NCBI GenBank assembly: GCA_947852905.1
Contig: CANTVF010000002.1
Location: 1 to 64,000, forward strand
Direction: 5' to 3'
Length of the DNA stretch: 64,000 bases
DNA from: an uncultured Tidjanibacter sp.
GTDB taxonomy: Bacteria > Bacteroidota > Bacteroidia > Bacteroidales > Rikenellaceae
Positions 1-10,246 of this stretch are shown here, piece after piece; position 1 is the stretch's first letter, and every line of letters begins with the position of its first letter. Below the pieces are notes generated by a model. The model had not been told where the DNA came from and ran no database searches. It was given only the letters and a program-made list of their open reading frames with translations. The translations under genes and the position numbers were made by a program.

Positions 1-281
1 TGAAGCCGGAATAACGACAAGCACCGAGCAACGACCGGACAAGCAGCTACGACACGGCATACAACTATGACAGAAACGGCGCCGAAACAGAAAATAATAA
101 AACGCGACAGCGGCAACGGATGACAGTAAGTAACACCGCCGACAGAAACAAAGATGAAGCCGGAATAACGACAAGCACCGAGCAACGACCGGACAAGCAG
201 CTACGACACCGGCATACAGCTATGACAGAAACGGTGCCGAAACAGAAAATAATAAAACGCGACAGCGGCAACGGACGACAG
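1..281. repeat. Two direct copies of a 126-bp intergenic repeat, period 154
   Basis: A block starting at 1 recurs from 155 with only a few differences: one extra C near 210, and A/G or C/T changes near 229 and 237. The two copies are separated by about 28 bp of unrelated sequence. Neither copy contains a credible reading frame. The repeat lies upstream of murC, in what should be the gap after the preceding cell-wall gene (outside the window). It looks like a local duplication of non-coding DNA; a function is not evident. Confidence 0.8.
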
Positions 282-433
282 CAGGTAACAATATGACAGC
301 CCCGTATCGCCCGCCACGATAAAGCAACGTATTTTGCCCGAACATCGGCCTATGTACGACGGTCGGACAAGCATTGATTGAAAAAGATAACGGACGGAAA
401 TACGACGCCAGCCGTCACGTCCGTTCAAACCAT

Positions 434-1831
434 ATGAACGATATGAACGCCGAAACAAAAAACGTCTATTTCCTCGGTATCGGAGGCATAGGCATGAGCG
501 CCATAGCCCGCTACTATCTTCTGAGCGGAGCACGTGTCGGAGGATACGACAGGACGGAAACAGCCCTAACGCGCTCCCTCGCGGCCGAAGGCGCTGAAAT
601 ACATTACGACGACGATCCCGCAGCCATTGGCGCAGCATTCCGCAATCCGGACGATACGCTCGTCGTCTACACTCCCGCCTTGCCCCACGACCACGCAGAA
701 CTGGCATGGTTCCGCGCCGGCGGTTTCCGCGTCGTCAAACGCTCGCAGATTCTCGGCATACTGACCGAAGGCAAATACGTAATGGCCGTAGCAGGTACGC
801 ACGGCAAAACGACGACCACTACCCTCGTGGCATGGCTCAACCATGTAGCCGGAGACGGCGGCAGCGCATTCCTCGGCGGCATATCGAAGAACTTCGACAA
901 CAATTTCGTCCACGGCCCCGGCAAACGTATGGCCGTAGAAGCCGACGAATTCGACCGTTCGTTCCTGCAACTGTACCCCGACGTGGCGGTAATCACCTCC
1001 ACCGACGCCGACCACCTCGACATATACGGCACACACGAACAGCTGCGCAAAACCTTCGCACTGTTCGCGTCCCAGATAAAGCCCGGAGGGGCGCTGATAA
1101 TAAAGAAAGGCGTCGCGCTCGAAGAGTACCCGCAACACGCGACGACATATACCTACGACTATCTCGGCGACGCCGACTTCCACGCCTGCAACGTATCGGT
1201 AGACGAAGACGGCACATACCGTTTCGACATAGTATGCCCCGACCGCACTATAACCGGCTGCCACCTCGGAATACCCGGCAAGGTGAACGTTGAAAATGCC
1301 GTAGCGGCCACGGCCATGATGTGGGTCGCCGGATTCGACGAACGCAGACTCAAGGAGGGACTCGAAACGTTCCGCGGCGTGCGACGCCGTTTCGACTTCC
1401 ATATCAATACGCCACGGCTCATATACATGGACGACTACGCCCACCACCCGGCGGAACTCAGGGCAGCCATAACGTCCGTCCGCGAAATGTTTCCGCACAG
1501 ACGTATCACGGCCATATTCCAGCCCCACCTGTACACGCGCACGCGCGATTTTTACCGCGAATTCGCACAGGCGCTGTCGCTGGCGGACGAAGTGCTTTTA
1601 GTTCCGATATATCCGGCACGGGAGGAACCCATAGAGGGTGTGTCGTCGCAAATGATCGCCGATCTGGTAACGGTACCCCACCGTCTCGTGCCGCTGGAAC
1701 GCATAGCGAGGGAACTCGAAGGGGCGCGGCTCGACGTGGTGATCAGTTTCGGCGCCGGCAATATAGAAAACCACACCGGCGAAATAGCCGCCCGGCTGCG
1801 AGACAAATCGAAAACGAAACAGCCCGAATAA
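434..1831 (+). CDS. murC: UDP-N-acetylmuramate--L-alanine ligase MurC
   Basis: Cytoplasmic Mur ligase that adds L-alanine to UDP-MurNAc, the first amino acid of the peptidoglycan stem peptide. The N-terminal Rossmann motif GIGGIGMSA and the ATP-binding loop GTHGKTTTT are both visible. They are followed by the Mur ligase central domain and a C-terminal domain with the DDYAHHP segment typical of MurC. I chose the ATG at 434; another lies 9 nt further on, and a longer in-frame start at 374 adds residues that do not look like MurC. Length of about 465 residues fits the family. It heads a run with ftsQ, ftsA and ftsZ in the same orientation, the usual Bacteroidota division and cell-wall order. Confidence 0.97.
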   Translation: MNDMNAETKNVYFLGIGGIGMSAIARYYLLSGARVGGYDRTETALTRSLAAEGAEIHYDDDPAAIGAAFRNPDDTLVVYTPALPHDHAELAWFRAGGFRVVKRSQILGILTEGKYVMAVAGTHGKTTTTTLVAWLNHVAGDGGSAFLGGISKNFDNNFVHGPGKRMAVEADEFDRSFLQLYPDVAVITSTDADHLDIYGTHEQLRKTFALFASQIKPGGALIIKKGVALEEYPQHATTYTYDYLGDADFHACNVSVDEDGTYRFDIVCPDRTITGCHLGIPGKVNVENAVAATAMMWVAGFDERRLKEGLETFRGVRRRFDFHINTPRLIYMDDYAHHPAELRAAITSVREMFPHRRITAIFQPHLYTRTRDFYREFAQALSLADEVLLVPIYPAREEPIEGVSSQMIADLVTVPHRLVPLERIARELEGARLDVVISFGAGNIENHTGEIAARLRDKSKTKQPE

Positions 1832-2051
1832 CAGCCGGTAGAAACGACCGTGCGACGCTAATGACGATACGATACCGTACCGCAGGTCTTACTACAGACC
1901 TGCCGGCAACAGCAAACGGAAAGATGTCATACGAATGCGGCACGAAAAATGCCTTGTGGAAAACCCGCATCGACTACGCGACGAAACAGCCGAAAAACGA
2001 ACACGACCTACATAACATCATCAAACACCCGACACGCTCCGCACACAGCAT

Positions 2052-2897
2052 ATGAAGAAATGGCTCAACATACTGCTTTCGGCCCTCGTATGGGGCGTCA
2101 TACTGTTCTATCTGATATGGGCAGGCAACCTCGGACGTAAGAAACGTGCCGAAGCGGCGGTGAACGCACTCAGCGTCACCGTAGCCGACAGTGCGAGCGT
2201 AGGCATAGTCCGTTCCGCAGAGGTAGCACGCTGGATAACGGCGGCGGGTCTCGATCCGCGCGGAAAACAAATAGATTCGGTAGACCTCAACGCAATCACC
2301 GCGGAAGTGGCTTCACACGATTTCGTGCGCGACGTAACGAGTTCGGTAGGACTCGGCGGCACCGTACAGGTCACCGTCACGCAACGCCACCCCGTACTGC
2401 GCGTATCCACCGCCGACGGACACGACTTCTACTACACTGCGGACGGTTACATAGTACCGGCAGGACGCAACTCGGCACATTACGTACCCATCATAACCGG
2501 ACAACTCTCCGTCCCGTTCGACAAATCGTTCAGCGGCAGACTCCCGTCGCCGGAGGAAATAGCAGAAAAAAAGTTATCCGGAAATTATATATTTCTATAC
2601 AAACTCATTAATTTTGTAGAATACATCGAAGGTAACGATTTCTGGAATTCCCAGATCGTACAAATCAACATTCCGGGGAGCGTCAACCTGACCTCCGACT
2701 GGAACAGAGAGCCTGAGATAGAATTGATTCCGCGTGTAGGCGACCACGTGGTGATGTTGGGTTGCATAGACGGATACGAACGCAAGTTGGACAAACTGCT
2801 GACGTTTTACCGCCGCGCGCTCCCGACAGAAGGCTGGGATAAATGGAGCTATATAGACCTGCGTTTCGACGGACAGGTGGTATGCAGCAACCGTTGA
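2052..2897 (+). CDS. ftsQ: Cell division protein FtsQ
   Basis: Bitopic inner-membrane divisome protein that links cytoplasmic FtsA/FtsZ to the periplasmic wall-synthesis machinery. A short cytoplasmic start (MKKW) is followed by one transmembrane helix at about residues 5-24. A periplasmic region comes next with the POTRA-like part (about 40-115) and the FtsQ beta domain, including a QRHPVLRV segment typical of FtsQ/DivIB. Assignment rests on that architecture plus position between murC and ftsA; sequence conservation in this family is low. About 220 bp separate it from murC, and about 80 bp from ftsA. Confidence 0.9.
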   Translation: MKKWLNILLSALVWGVILFYLIWAGNLGRKKRAEAAVNALSVTVADSASVGIVRSAEVARWITAAGLDPRGKQIDSVDLNAITAEVASHDFVRDVTSSVGLGGTVQVTVTQRHPVLRVSTADGHDFYYTADGYIVPAGRNSAHYVPIITGQLSVPFDKSFSGRLPSPEEIAEKKLSGNYIFLYKLINFVEYIEGNDFWNSQIVQINIPGSVNLTSDWNREPEIELIPRVGDHVVMLGCIDGYERKLDKLLTFYRRALPTEGWDKWSYIDLRFDGQVVCSNR

Positions 2898-2980
2898 TCC
2901 CCTTTTACGCATATACCGACCGGATAACGACGCGGCATCCGGCACATAACCGACCGAAAAACAAATAAGGAGACATAACA

Positions 2981-4453
2981 GTGAAAAACAATAACAGCAT
3001 AGTCGCGATCGACCTGGGCTCGAGCAGTGTGACTGTAGCCGCCGCAAACAAGACTGCGGACGGCAGGCTGAACATCATAGACCTCGTTTCGAAGCCGCTC
3101 GAAGGTATGTCGGCCGGCGAAATCACCAATATCGAACAGGTCACCACCGCCATACGGCAGGCTGTATCGGAACTCGAAGAGCATACCGGTCTCGACGTGC
3201 GCGAGGCCTATACGGGCATTTCCGGCAGGGAGATAAAATGCGCAGACAGTTCCTATTTCGTATATGTCAGCGGTGAAGACCACGAGATATGCAAAGAGGA
3301 CGTGCAGAAACTCCACGAAAGCATGAACAGCCTGCAACCGCCCGAAGGCATCTGCATACTCGATCGCATACCCCAGAAATATGTCATAGACTCCCGCGAG
3401 GAGACCATGCAGCCGGTAGGACGTTTCGGCCAGCAACTCGAAGCCACGTTCAACTTCATACTCGGCAGCCGTTCGAGCCTCGACCGCATGTGCAAGGCGT
3501 TCTCGCGACTGGGAATCGCCCAACGCAGAATCTTCACCAATGCGCAGGCAAGCGCTGCCGCCACTCTGACCGACGACGAGAAGGAACTCGGCGCTGCGGT
3601 TATAGACATAGGCGCCGACTGTACGGACATATGCGTCTGGAAAGACAACATCATGCGTTATGCCGCCGTCCTGCCGATAGGATCTGGAGCCATAAACAAC
3701 GACATTCGTTCGATAGCCATACCCGAAAGATATATCGAAAAGCTCAAGACCACGCACGGATACGCTACTCCCGCATGTATACCCGAAGAGCTCAAACCCC
3801 AGAGCATCAAGTTCAGAGGCAAGAACTCGCAGGAAAACAAGGTGTCGTTCGTAAATCTCGCCAAGATCATCGAAGCGCGTATGCTGGATATAGTCGAGAA
3901 CGTAGTGGAGGAACTCAAGGATTCCGGCTACGGCGACAAGCTCGGCGCAGGACTGGTACTCACCGGCGGAGGTTCGATGCTCAAAGGCACAGATGCGCTA
4001 TTCCGTGAAAGGACCAAATACGACGTCCGTATCGGCAGTGCCGACGTATCGTTGCTCAGCGAACAATCTTCCGAAGCTGCCGCAGACATGCGCAACGTAT
4101 CGGTAATCGGTCTTTTGCTGCTCGGAATGGAGGATTCCGGCATAGTCCCGACGACGGAGACCGCGCAGAGCGAAAAGCCTGCGAACAGAAAAGACGGCAA
4201 CGCCCGCTCCGAAGAAGAAAACAAAAGCCGTCAGACGGATAACCAGGAGCGCGACAACGACGAAAACGATACCGACGAGAAAGAACGTGTCGCCAATGAC
4301 ACTTCCGATAACGACGTCCCGTCGGGCGACGACCGCAAACCGCATAAAGAGAAACAGCCTAAGGACAAACCGAAAAAAGGAGGTTTTCTCGGCAAGATCA
4401 AAGGAATATTCACGGATATTTTCGACGTAGTCGACGACGACGAAATACAGTAA
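2981..4453 (+). CDS. ftsA: Cell division protein FtsA
   Basis: Actin-like ATPase that tethers FtsZ filaments to the membrane. The phosphate-1 motif AIDLGSSSVTV lies near residue 9, a second actin-fold motif AVIDIGADCTDI near 205, and the adenosine-binding LTGGGSMLKG near 327. Beyond about residue 390 comes a charged, low-complexity linker of roughly 70 residues rich in D, E, K and N. It ends in a basic-hydrophobic helix (GGFLGKIKGIFTDIFD) suited to membrane binding. The start is GTG, preceded 8 nt upstream by AAGGAG, a clear Shine-Dalgarno sequence and unusual for this phylum. ftsZ begins 13 nt after the stop, so the two are probably translated from one message. Confidence 0.97.
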   Translation: MKNNNSIVAIDLGSSSVTVAAANKTADGRLNIIDLVSKPLEGMSAGEITNIEQVTTAIRQAVSELEEHTGLDVREAYTGISGREIKCADSSYFVYVSGEDHEICKEDVQKLHESMNSLQPPEGICILDRIPQKYVIDSREETMQPVGRFGQQLEATFNFILGSRSSLDRMCKAFSRLGIAQRRIFTNAQASAAATLTDDEKELGAAVIDIGADCTDICVWKDNIMRYAAVLPIGSGAINNDIRSIAIPERYIEKLKTTHGYATPACIPEELKPQSIKFRGKNSQENKVSFVNLAKIIEARMLDIVENVVEELKDSGYGDKLGAGLVLTGGGSMLKGTDALFRERTKYDVRIGSADVSLLSEQSSEAAADMRNVSVIGLLLLGMEDSGIVPTTETAQSEKPANRKDGNARSEEENKSRQTDNQERDNDENDTDEKERVANDTSDNDVPSGDDRKPHKEKQPKDKPKKGGFLGKIKGIFTDIFDVVDDDEIQ

Positions 4454-4466
4454 CCGCACCACGACA

Positions 4467-5738
4467 ATGACAGACGAAAACGAAGTAATCGTAGGCATTG
4501 ACCTGCCAAAGAAAAACCCGTCCATAATCATGGTACTGGGTGTCGGCGGCGCGGGCGGAAACGCCGTCAACCACATGTACGACCTCGGCATAGCCGACGT
4601 TACGTTCATGGTCTGCAACACCGACAGACAGGCGCTCAACGCCAGTCCCGTTCCAATAAAGGTACAGTTGGGCGAAGGGCTCGGCGCAGGCAACGACCCC
4701 GCCAAGGGACGTGCCGCGGCAATAGAGAGCCTTGACGACATAGTGCTGCGTTTCGAACAGGAAGGCACCAAAATGGTATTCGTCACGGCCGGCATGGGCG
4801 GCGGTACGGGTACCGGAGCCGCACCGGTCATAGCCAAGGCGGCACGCGACCGCGGCATCCTGACGGTAGGGATAGTCACCCTGCCGTTCAATGCGGAAGG
4901 TCGCAAACGCGTGGATCAGGCCAACCGCGGTCTCGACGAACTGAAACACAACGTCGATTCGCTCGTGGTGATCCATAACGACAACATAGCCAAGATATAC
5001 GGTTCACTTCCGCTGGAAGAGGCCTTCGGCAAGGCAGACGACGTGCTGGCTACCGCAGCCAAAGGCATATCGGAGCTTATCACCAAGGGCAGCAAAATCA
5101 ACGTGGACTTCGCGGACGTAAAAGCCGTCATGAGCAACGGCGGCATGGCGCTCATGGGGTCGGCGCGGGCGAGCGGCGAGGACAAGGTAACCAAAGTTAC
5201 GGAGGCCGCTCTCGAATCGCCTCTGCTCAACCATCAGGACATCAAGGGAGCCAAGAACATCCTATACAACCTGCTTTACGGTGCCAAGCAACTCACCATG
5301 GACGAGACGCACGCAGTGTTGGACATCATACAGCGCAAGGCGAGCCGCGGCATAGGCGACACCAATGCCGCCAATATCATATGGGGTTCGCGTGTCGATC
5401 CGTCGCTCGAAGACGACGAGGTAATGCTTACCATAGTAGCGACCGGTTTCGAGAGTCTCAACCCGCTGAACAACGCCCAAACACAGCAAAGCGCAGCAGA
5501 CAAGCAAGGCGGCATATTCCCTGCCGGAGCGCGCAAGCAACAGGTAAACGTCATAAACGTCCGCACGAGACCACGCGTGGACGACATCGAGAAACTGTTG
5601 GCCACGCCCGCATATATCCGTCGCAGCGTCAGGTTATCCAATACGGCGACCAATTCCAAATCCGCCAACGTTTCCATGAAGGACGAGGAGGAAAAACCGC
5701 AACCTAAGCAACCGTCCGAAGGCAATCTGTTCGGTTAG
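4467..5738 (+). CDS. ftsZ: Cell division GTPase FtsZ
   Basis: Tubulin-like GTPase that forms the Z ring. The N-terminal GVGGAGGNAVNHM loop and the tubulin signature GGGTGTGAAP (about residues 111-120) are present, followed by the T7-loop region. Past about residue 325 there is a spacer and then the Bacteroidota-type C-terminal region (TPAYIRR, about residues 377-383). It ends in an acidic/basic tail finishing GNLFG. Length of 423 is slightly longer than the minimal family size because of this tail. Directly downstream of ftsA (13-nt gap). No clear hairpin terminator was seen after the stop. Confidence 0.98.
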   Translation: MTDENEVIVGIDLPKKNPSIIMVLGVGGAGGNAVNHMYDLGIADVTFMVCNTDRQALNASPVPIKVQLGEGLGAGNDPAKGRAAAIESLDDIVLRFEQEGTKMVFVTAGMGGGTGTGAAPVIAKAARDRGILTVGIVTLPFNAEGRKRVDQANRGLDELKHNVDSLVVIHNDNIAKIYGSLPLEEAFGKADDVLATAAKGISELITKGSKINVDFADVKAVMSNGGMALMGSARASGEDKVTKVTEAALESPLLNHQDIKGAKNILYNLLYGAKQLTMDETHAVLDIIQRKASRGIGDTNAANIIWGSRVDPSLEDDEVMLTIVATGFESLNPLNNAQTQQSAADKQGGIFPAGARKQQVNVINVRTRPRVDDIEKLLATPAYIRRSVRLSNTATNSKSANVSMKDEEEKPQPKQPSEGNLFG

Positions 5739-6176
5739 GCCAAACCTATCCGGAACCATCGGCTGACGGCTAAGGTACACTCCGTACTACATAGGATTTT
5801 CCGCAACGACTTCGCTCTGCAAACAGGCTTTCCGAAACCGGAAACGGCAACCGAAGTGGAAACAAACGACATACCTGATCCGGCCTCCGGGCGGCGAAAC
5901 GAAACGAAAAAACGGACGACGAACAACCGGATTCCGGCGACGCCGTGAAAATGGAAATGTCACAAGAAAATGTACGCTTAATATATACAACGGCGGCCGA
6001 AAAAGGAAATATACAAACAAAGATACCGGGTTTCGACCGAAAGACAGGAAGACGACAGGCCGAAAACCGACAGAAAACAGAATAGGTATTTTTAACCGAG
6101 CCATAACACACAAACTACGACACGGCCGTCACCGGCCGTAACTTCCGACAGACAGGCGACCAAACCTTGAACTATT
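5739..6176. other. 438-bp intergenic gap, no gene seen
   Basis: Between ftsZ and the CBS membrane protein. Minus-strand frames of about 110 codons are open here but are arginine/phenylalanine-rich, overlap one another in different frames and have no recognisable domain, so I do not call them. No complete promoter or terminator was recognised. Confidence 0.5.
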
Positions 6177-7493
6177 TTGATACATTATTGCAGCATACTG
6201 GTTTATAAGGGATTCGACCCCATACTCATCGTAAGCCTGATTATACTATTGTTGTTGATCTGCGTATCGGCGTTTGCATCCGGATCGGAAACGGCGCTTT
6301 TCTCGTTGTCTCCGTCCGACATACATACCGTAAAATGTCGGGGCACGAAGAGCGACAGGGCTATTCTTAATCTTCTCTCATCGGAAGACTACATGCTGGC
6401 CACGATTCTGATTCTCAACAATCTGGTCAACATCATCATCGTAATCCTCTCCAACAACATCATCGACTCCATAGTGGAATTCACCTCGCCGGGCTGGAAC
6501 TTTACGGTCAAGACCGTTCTGGTGACATTCATACTTCTGTTGTTCGGCGAGATAATCCCCAAAGTCACGGCGACGCATTTTCCTCTGGCATTTTCGAGTA
6601 TCATAGCCCTGCCCCTGTCCGGACTGCGCAAAGCGTTCAAGCCGTTCTCGTGGATATTGGTCAAAATGGGCGAGAGCTTCAACCGCAGAGCTGCCCGAAA
6701 CCACACTAACATCTCCATGGACGAACTATCCGACGCTCTCGAAATGACGCAGGACCAGAGCGTGGAAGAAAAAAAGATGCTGAGCGGAATAGTGGATTTC
6801 GTCAATACGTCTGTAGAAGACATCATGCGTCCGCGGCTCGACATCACGGCGATCAACATAGAAAGCGGATTCGACGAGGTAAAACATACCATAGTAGAGT
6901 CGGGGTTCTCGCGCATACCAGCCTATCGGGACAGTATAGACAACATAGAAGGTATTCTGTACGTCAAGGACATGTTGCAGTTCATAGGCCAGCCCGACGG
7001 CTTCGAATGGCGCCAACACCTGCGCCCGGCCTACTACATTCCGGAACACAAGAAAATCAACGACCTGCTCGAAGAGTTTCAAGCCAACAAGGTGCATATG
7101 GCAATCGTCGTGGACGAGTACGGATCGACGCAAGGGCTGTTGTCACTCGAAGACATACTCGAAGAGATCGTCGGAGAGATCACCGACGAAAGCGACAAGG
7201 AGGAGAATTTCTACCGCCGGTTGGGAGAACGGACATTCCTGTTCGACGGCAAAACCCATATCAACGACTTGTTAAGCGTACTCGATGCGGACGGTGCCCT
7301 GTTCGACAACGAAAAAGGCCAGGCGGAAACCGTAGCCGGACTGATGCTCGAAATAAAGCACGACTTTCTCAAAAAGGGAGATTCGATCACGTCGCACGGC
7401 ATCAAATTCACAGTGGATTCGGTCGAGGGACACCGCATCGACAAAGTGCTGGTAGAGCTGTCGTCCGATACGGCCGTGACTTCCGCCAGCTAA
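6177..7493 (+). CDS. GldE-like CNNM/CorC-family membrane protein with CBS pair
   Basis: Inner-membrane protein of the HlyC/CorC (CNNM) family, to which gliding-associated GldE belongs. An N-terminal DUF21 domain has hydrophobic segments at about residues 15-35, 80-100, 115-130 and 140-155. A cytosolic CBS pair follows (about 205-325, with DIMRPRLDI and HMAIVVDEYGSTQGL) and then a C-terminal CorC_HlyC domain (about 345-430). In Bacteroidota this type is often annotated GldE; the same family includes magnesium/cobalt efflux proteins, so the substrate is not settled. The start is a TTG at 6177, the only option before the first helix, hence uncertain. It is followed after 185 bp by a phosphopantetheinyl transferase, possibly co-transcribed. 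Confidence 0.88.
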   Translation: MIHYCSILVYKGFDPILIVSLIILLLLICVSAFASGSETALFSLSPSDIHTVKCRGTKSDRAILNLLSSEDYMLATILILNNLVNIIIVILSNNIIDSIVEFTSPGWNFTVKTVLVTFILLLFGEIIPKVTATHFPLAFSSIIALPLSGLRKAFKPFSWILVKMGESFNRRAARNHTNISMDELSDALEMTQDQSVEEKKMLSGIVDFVNTSVEDIMRPRLDITAINIESGFDEVKHTIVESGFSRIPAYRDSIDNIEGILYVKDMLQFIGQPDGFEWRQHLRPAYYIPEHKKINDLLEEFQANKVHMAIVVDEYGSTQGLLSLEDILEEIVGEITDESDKEENFYRRLGERTFLFDGKTHINDLLSVLDADGALFDNEKGQAETVAGLMLEIKHDFLKKGDSITSHGIKFTVDSVEGHRIDKVLVELSSDTAVTSAS

Positions 7494-7678
7494 CGGTACT
7501 ACGGACAGAATGCCATTTCCCGCTGCAACTACATATCCGGCATAATGACTACCGTCCCGCATTGTACTTGCGACGCTGCATAATAGTACCGTCAATACTA
7601 TCTCCTTAGAATACCTACACGATACTATAGGTCTCCTCATCGAAACGAAGACGGACGATTACAGCCCTACGCACAATT

Positions 7679-8374
7679 ATGGATTCGCATACGACATACG
7701 ACGCCTCGACAACACATTCATGCGCTACACTGAAAGACGCGGAGATCGTTTCCGTTCCGGACGCGACCATACTGATTATCCCCATATCGTCAGCATATGA
7801 AAATACGTCTCTCATCACCGACGACGACCGCACATATGCGGACAAATTCCTGACCTCCTCAAAAAGACGTGCGGAATTTTTTTCTTGGCGTGCCCTGTTG
7901 CGCAGCCATTGCGGACAGATTAAAATATGCTACGACCTTCTCGGCGCGCCGTATATTCCGGACAGCGACCTTCACATAAGCGTATCGCACACCTCTACTC
8001 ACGCCGCTGCGATAGTGTCGCAAGAACGTTGCGCGATAGACATGGAGTCGTGCCGGCGCGACTTTTCCCGTGCCGCGAGCCGATTCCTCCACCCGCAGGA
8101 AAAAACGCTACCGCAAAACGGACACCGCAATTTCCTGCCTGCCCTCTGGTGCGCCAAGGAGACCATGTACAAAATAGCGGGACGTCAGGGGCTCGACTTC
8201 GCTGCCGACCTTCGCGTAACATCCATCGACATCGACGAAAGAACTATCACAGGAACGATAAGACACGCCGACGACTCCTACCTGTCATGCGACATGCATA
8301 TATACATGTACGGCAACGACACAATGATTGTTTGGACAGCGGCGGAGCCTATACCGCTCGCCAAGACACGATAG
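7679..8374 (+). CDS. 4'-phosphopantetheinyl transferase superfamily protein
   Basis: Transfers the phosphopantetheine arm of CoA to carrier proteins such as acyl carrier protein. The family metal-binding motifs are present: CAIDMES with D121 and E123, and WCAKETMYK with K160 and E161. A SVSHT segment at about residues 101-105 matches the conserved (S)xSH motif. Length of 231 is that of the Sfp/AcpT-like group rather than the short AcpS type. It lies downstream of the GldE-like gene in the same direction. The physiological carrier (fatty-acid ACP or another) cannot be told from the sequence. Confidence 0.88.
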   Translation: MDSHTTYDASTTHSCATLKDAEIVSVPDATILIIPISSAYENTSLITDDDRTYADKFLTSSKRRAEFFSWRALLRSHCGQIKICYDLLGAPYIPDSDLHISVSHTSTHAAAIVSQERCAIDMESCRRDFSRAASRFLHPQEKTLPQNGHRNFLPALWCAKETMYKIAGRQGLDFAADLRVTSIDIDERTITGTIRHADDSYLSCDMHIYMYGNDTMIVWTAAEPIPLAKTR

Positions 8375-9433
8375 ACATTTGCCGACGGCTACGCAATACC
8401 TCGACAGGCTACGCCAATCATACCCCGAAGCCGAACTGCCCCGAAATACAAAAACAGGCCGAACAAAGCCGAAGCCGCAGCAGCTTGCCGAAACTCGATA
8501 AACATTTGCAGGTAACGCCTAACCACCATGCCCTGTCCTACTCGGTAAACCACTTCCCTAAACCGAAATACGAAACATGCAAGACCTGGTTATGGAAAAA
8601 CCGTTACCGTTTATTAAATACGACAAACACTGCCGACGGTAAACGCACACCCGACCTAAGTACATTGCCTCCTAACCTACACCGGTATATAAAAACGGAT
8701 TACAGCACCATTGCAGTTCCGCAGTTACAGACGCCCCGACAAGTACGGCATATATATACCCGACATCTCGAACGAGGAAAGTACGATAATCCGGATATCG
8801 GCCACCATATCCGACAGCTTCCTTGTAAAACACAGCGCCGGTTTTCCATATATTAGACGTAGCGCACACAATGACACGGCAATATAAACGAATAACCGTT
8901 TCCCTACAGGACTTTTCACAATCGCAACCCCGGACTTAAAAACAACCGGCTTACGTCCTCCTCGATTCCTTCGTACTGTTACGACAGCGCCACCAGACCG
9001 TAGGAACAACCGTCAAACGGAACGATGCAAATCGAGCTCCCGCAATAAGCATCGGCATTGCATCATGAACAAACGAAACTATCGCCAACGCCTACATACC
9101 CACTACACCTCTCGCCGCATACGGCAATCGGAGCAAACTTCAAGTCCGACACTACCTGACATACATAAATCACGTCAACACGGCCTTACGAACTTTTTAC
9201 ATTTCCGCCCATGTCCCCATATCACAGGCAACGATAAGCCTACTGTCATCATATTCCAGAAGTCTTTATGCAGCCTGCAATCGTCTACATGCTGTCCACA
9301 CGACGCCGACAAACAGCCTACCGACGCCCTCCTAAAAAACCTCGTCCATAAAAACAATTCAGTCGGCACATATCTACGATACATACCGACTGAATAGAAT
9401 AAAACGGCTTAACGATCAAAATACGTCAGCACC
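8375..9433. other. About 1.06 kb without a supported gene
   Basis: The stretch between the phosphopantetheinyl transferase and ung has no frame that looks like a protein. The longest frames are rich in T, N, R and P, lack domains and have no plausible start context. The DNA is somewhat AT-richer than the flanking genes. Only the ung-side hairpin at 9357-9395 stands out. It may be decayed coding DNA or a long spacer; I see no direct sign of either. Confidence 0.5.
9350..9395 (-). terminator. Terminator downstream of ung
   Basis: Ten-base-pair stem (9357-9366 with 9386-9395), read on the minus strand, followed by TGTTTTTATGG. It lies 39 nt past the ung stop codon. Confidence 0.7.
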
Positions 9434-10096
9434 CTACCACACTACAGGCTCCTTGCCTTGAGCTACGAGATAATCGTTGGCCTGCGAAAAGTGGCGGCAA
9501 CCGAAGAAACCGCTCGCAGCCGAAAACGGCGACGGATGCGGACATTTCAACACGAGATTGGAAGTCGGATTCACTATCGCTCCCTTACGCTGTGCATAAC
9601 TGCCCCACAACATGTAAACTATCCCCTGCTTACGCTCGGCTATGGCTCTGACTACCGCATCGGTAAACTGTTCCCAACCACGTCCGGCATGCGACGCCGC
9701 CTCGTGCGCCCGCACCGTCAATACCGCGTTGAGCAACAGCACTCCCTGTTCAGCCCAACGGTCGAGATTGCCGCTGTCGGGAATCCGTGCACCGGTATCG
9801 GAAGCGACCTCCGTAAAAATATTACGCAAGGACGGCGGGAAAGGCACTCCGTCGTTGACCGAGAAACACAAACCGTTGGCCTGCCCTTCGCCGTGATACG
9901 GGTCCTGTCCTATTATAATCACTTTCAACTTGTCGAACGGACACTTGTCGAACGCCCTGAAAATATTACTGCCGCGAGGGAATATTCGTCGCGAGGCATA
10001 CTCCGCCTTAACGAAAGATATGAGTTCCTGAAAATAAGGTTCTTCGAATTCAGGTTGCAGGATTTTTTTCCAATCCTCGGCTATCTTAACATCCAT
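9434..10096 (-). CDS. ung: Uracil-DNA glycosylase, family 1
   Basis: Base-excision repair enzyme that removes uracil from DNA. The water-activating motif GQDPYHGEGQANGLCFSV lies at about residues 63-80. The LLLNAVLTVRAHEAASH segment (about 120-136) and the minor-groove loop HPSPFSAASGFFGCRHF near 187-203 complete the family signature. Length of 220 residues is exactly family-like. It is monocistronic by appearance: about 200 bp separate it from the next upstream minus-strand gene and a hairpin terminator follows. Confidence 0.98.
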   Translation of the reverse strand: MDVKIAEDWKKILQPEFEEPYFQELISFVKAEYASRRIFPRGSNIFRAFDKCPFDKLKVIIIGQDPYHGEGQANGLCFSVNDGVPFPPSLRNIFTEVASDTGARIPDSGNLDRWAEQGVLLLNAVLTVRAHEAASHAGRGWEQFTDAVVRAIAERKQGIVYMLWGSYAQRKGAIVNPTSNLVLKCPHPSPFSAASGFFGCRHFSQANDYLVAQGKEPVVW

Positions 10097-10246
10097 AAAT
10101 TATACTGATTTCCGTGAGACGACGGCACACAGCGCCGATCGCATTAAGTTTCCGAAAGATACGAAATTTTCATCCGAACTCTTCGCACTAAAGTAAATAT
10201 CCTTCCGAACGTATCGTTTTCTCGACATAACAAATCCGCCGGCCCC

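Noticed and set aside
566-1528. 320-codon open frame on the minus strand across murC
   Set aside because: Exact shadow of murC in another frame; low-complexity composition and no domain. The same holds for the long minus- or plus-strand frames over ftsA, the carboxylase, dnaK and the lipoproteins.
9065-9397. 110-codon open frame in the gap before ung
   Set aside because: Its composition is unlike neighbouring proteins, it runs across the ung terminator hairpin and has no promoter or family.
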